This document shows, piece by piece, positions 6,253-6,539 of a stretch of DNA of 6,539 nt. This DNA comes from Actinomycetes bacterium. Lineage in GTDB: Bacteria > Actinomycetota > Aquicultoria > CAJVYJ01 > JAUVQD01. The DNA lies in the NCBI GenBank assembly GCA_030598355.1, contig JAUVQD010000084.1:1-6539 (forward strand), read 5' to 3'. Numbering within the stretch: the first letter of the stretch is position 1; the number at the start of each line of letters is the position of its first letter. The translations under genes and the position numbers were made by a program. The notes beneath the pieces were generated by a model. The model was given only the letters and a program-made list of their open reading frames with translations. It ran no database searches and was not told the origin of the DNA.

Positions 6253-6539
6253 TAAGTTGTTACAATAATCCCGATCATCTGATAGACGATGACCGTTGCC
6301 ATGACCCACGTGGCAGCGGAGATGATTGTCCTAACGTAACTTAAGTTCCACAACTTATAGGCGATGAAGCCGACGAGCAAGACAGCCGCCACCTTGAACA
6401 TCACAGCCGACAGGAAGCTACTCTCGAACATGGCCGCCATAATTGGATTAGCCTCAATAGCCCCCGCGACGTCGAGTGAGACCTTAGTCAACGAGATATC
6501 AGCTAAGTTAAGCAAGATATATGGGACCAACGCCGGAAA
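6252..6539 (-). CDS. DUF5658-like small integral membrane protein (partial, N-terminus outside window)
   Basis: The minus-strand frame ends at TAA (6254-6252) and stays open to the window edge, where it reads FPA before LVPYILLNLAD. The apparent TTG start at 6530 is therefore probably internal, and the true start lies beyond 6539. Counting from that TTG, three hydrophobic segments are visible (about 2-19, 40-58 and 70-90). The pattern of an aspartate in the first segment (D11), an EANPIM motif (E26-A27-N28-P29) in the following loop and a lysine at the head of the second segment (K46) resembles the DUF5658 family, whose function is unknown. The gene converges on msrA with 31 bases between stop codons. 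I infer membrane location only, and no biochemical role can be assigned. Confidence 0.72.
   Translation of the reverse strand, partial: FPALVPYILLNLADISLTKVSLDVAGAIEANPIMAAMFESSFLSAVMFKVAAVLLVGFIAYKLWNLSYVRTIISAATWVMATVIVYQMIGIIVTT

Noticed and set aside
6252..6530. Complete 92-residue membrane protein starting at TTG 6530
   Set aside because: The frame remains open to the window edge and the first membrane segment begins right at this codon, so the gene is more likely cut by the window than complete.

Overview
The window carries the end of one operon and three further genes. Genes in order: the last 20 codons of a NuoE-like subunit (1-60), a 611-residue NuoF/HydB-type flavoprotein (50-1885), an 898-residue molybdopterin formate dehydrogenase catalytic subunit with a NuoG-like iron-sulfur N-terminus (1885-4581), a REP-associated tyrosine transposase (RAYT, 4649-5629), msrA (5759-6220), and on the minus strand a small DUF5658-like membrane protein that runs off the right edge (6252-6539). 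Coding density is high and base composition is moderate. A soluble NAD(P)-linked formate dehydrogenase with this many iron-sulfur clusters points to an anaerobic bacterium, such as an acetogen, fermenter or syntroph. The sequence alone does not let me assign a phylum.

Region 1-4581 is a tightly coupled gene set. NuoE overlaps NuoF by 11 bases, and NuoF overlaps the catalytic subunit by one base. Together they would form a three-subunit cytoplasmic enzyme. The catalytic subunit interconverts formate and CO2 at a Mo or W bis-pyranopterin centre ligated by cysteine, not selenocysteine. A chain of one [2Fe-2S] and four [4Fe-4S] clusters carries electrons to the FMN/NAD(H) site of the NuoF-like subunit. 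That subunit has its own N-terminal [2Fe-2S]-type domain and three [4Fe-4S] motifs. The layout matches the electron-bifurcating HydABC hydrogenases with the hydrogenase domain replaced by formate dehydrogenase. NAD(P)+/formate/ferredoxin coupling is therefore a reasonable but unproven possibility.

Region 4548-5694 is an inserted or rearranged segment. The RAYT gene lies between perfect 27-bp inverted repeats (4593-4619 and 5630-5656). Outside these lies a 33/34-bp direct repeat that duplicates the last codons of the formate dehydrogenase gene (4548-4581 and 5662-5694), with one base missing from the distal copy. This is the most unusual structure in the window, because HUH/Y1 transposases are not expected to leave target duplications.

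Region 5695-6539 holds msrA, a methionine sulfoxide repair enzyme lacking the usual C-terminal resolving cysteine, converging on the DUF5658-like membrane gene. A short AT-rich hairpin sits at the convergence point. There is no gene-free stretch longer than 300 bases.
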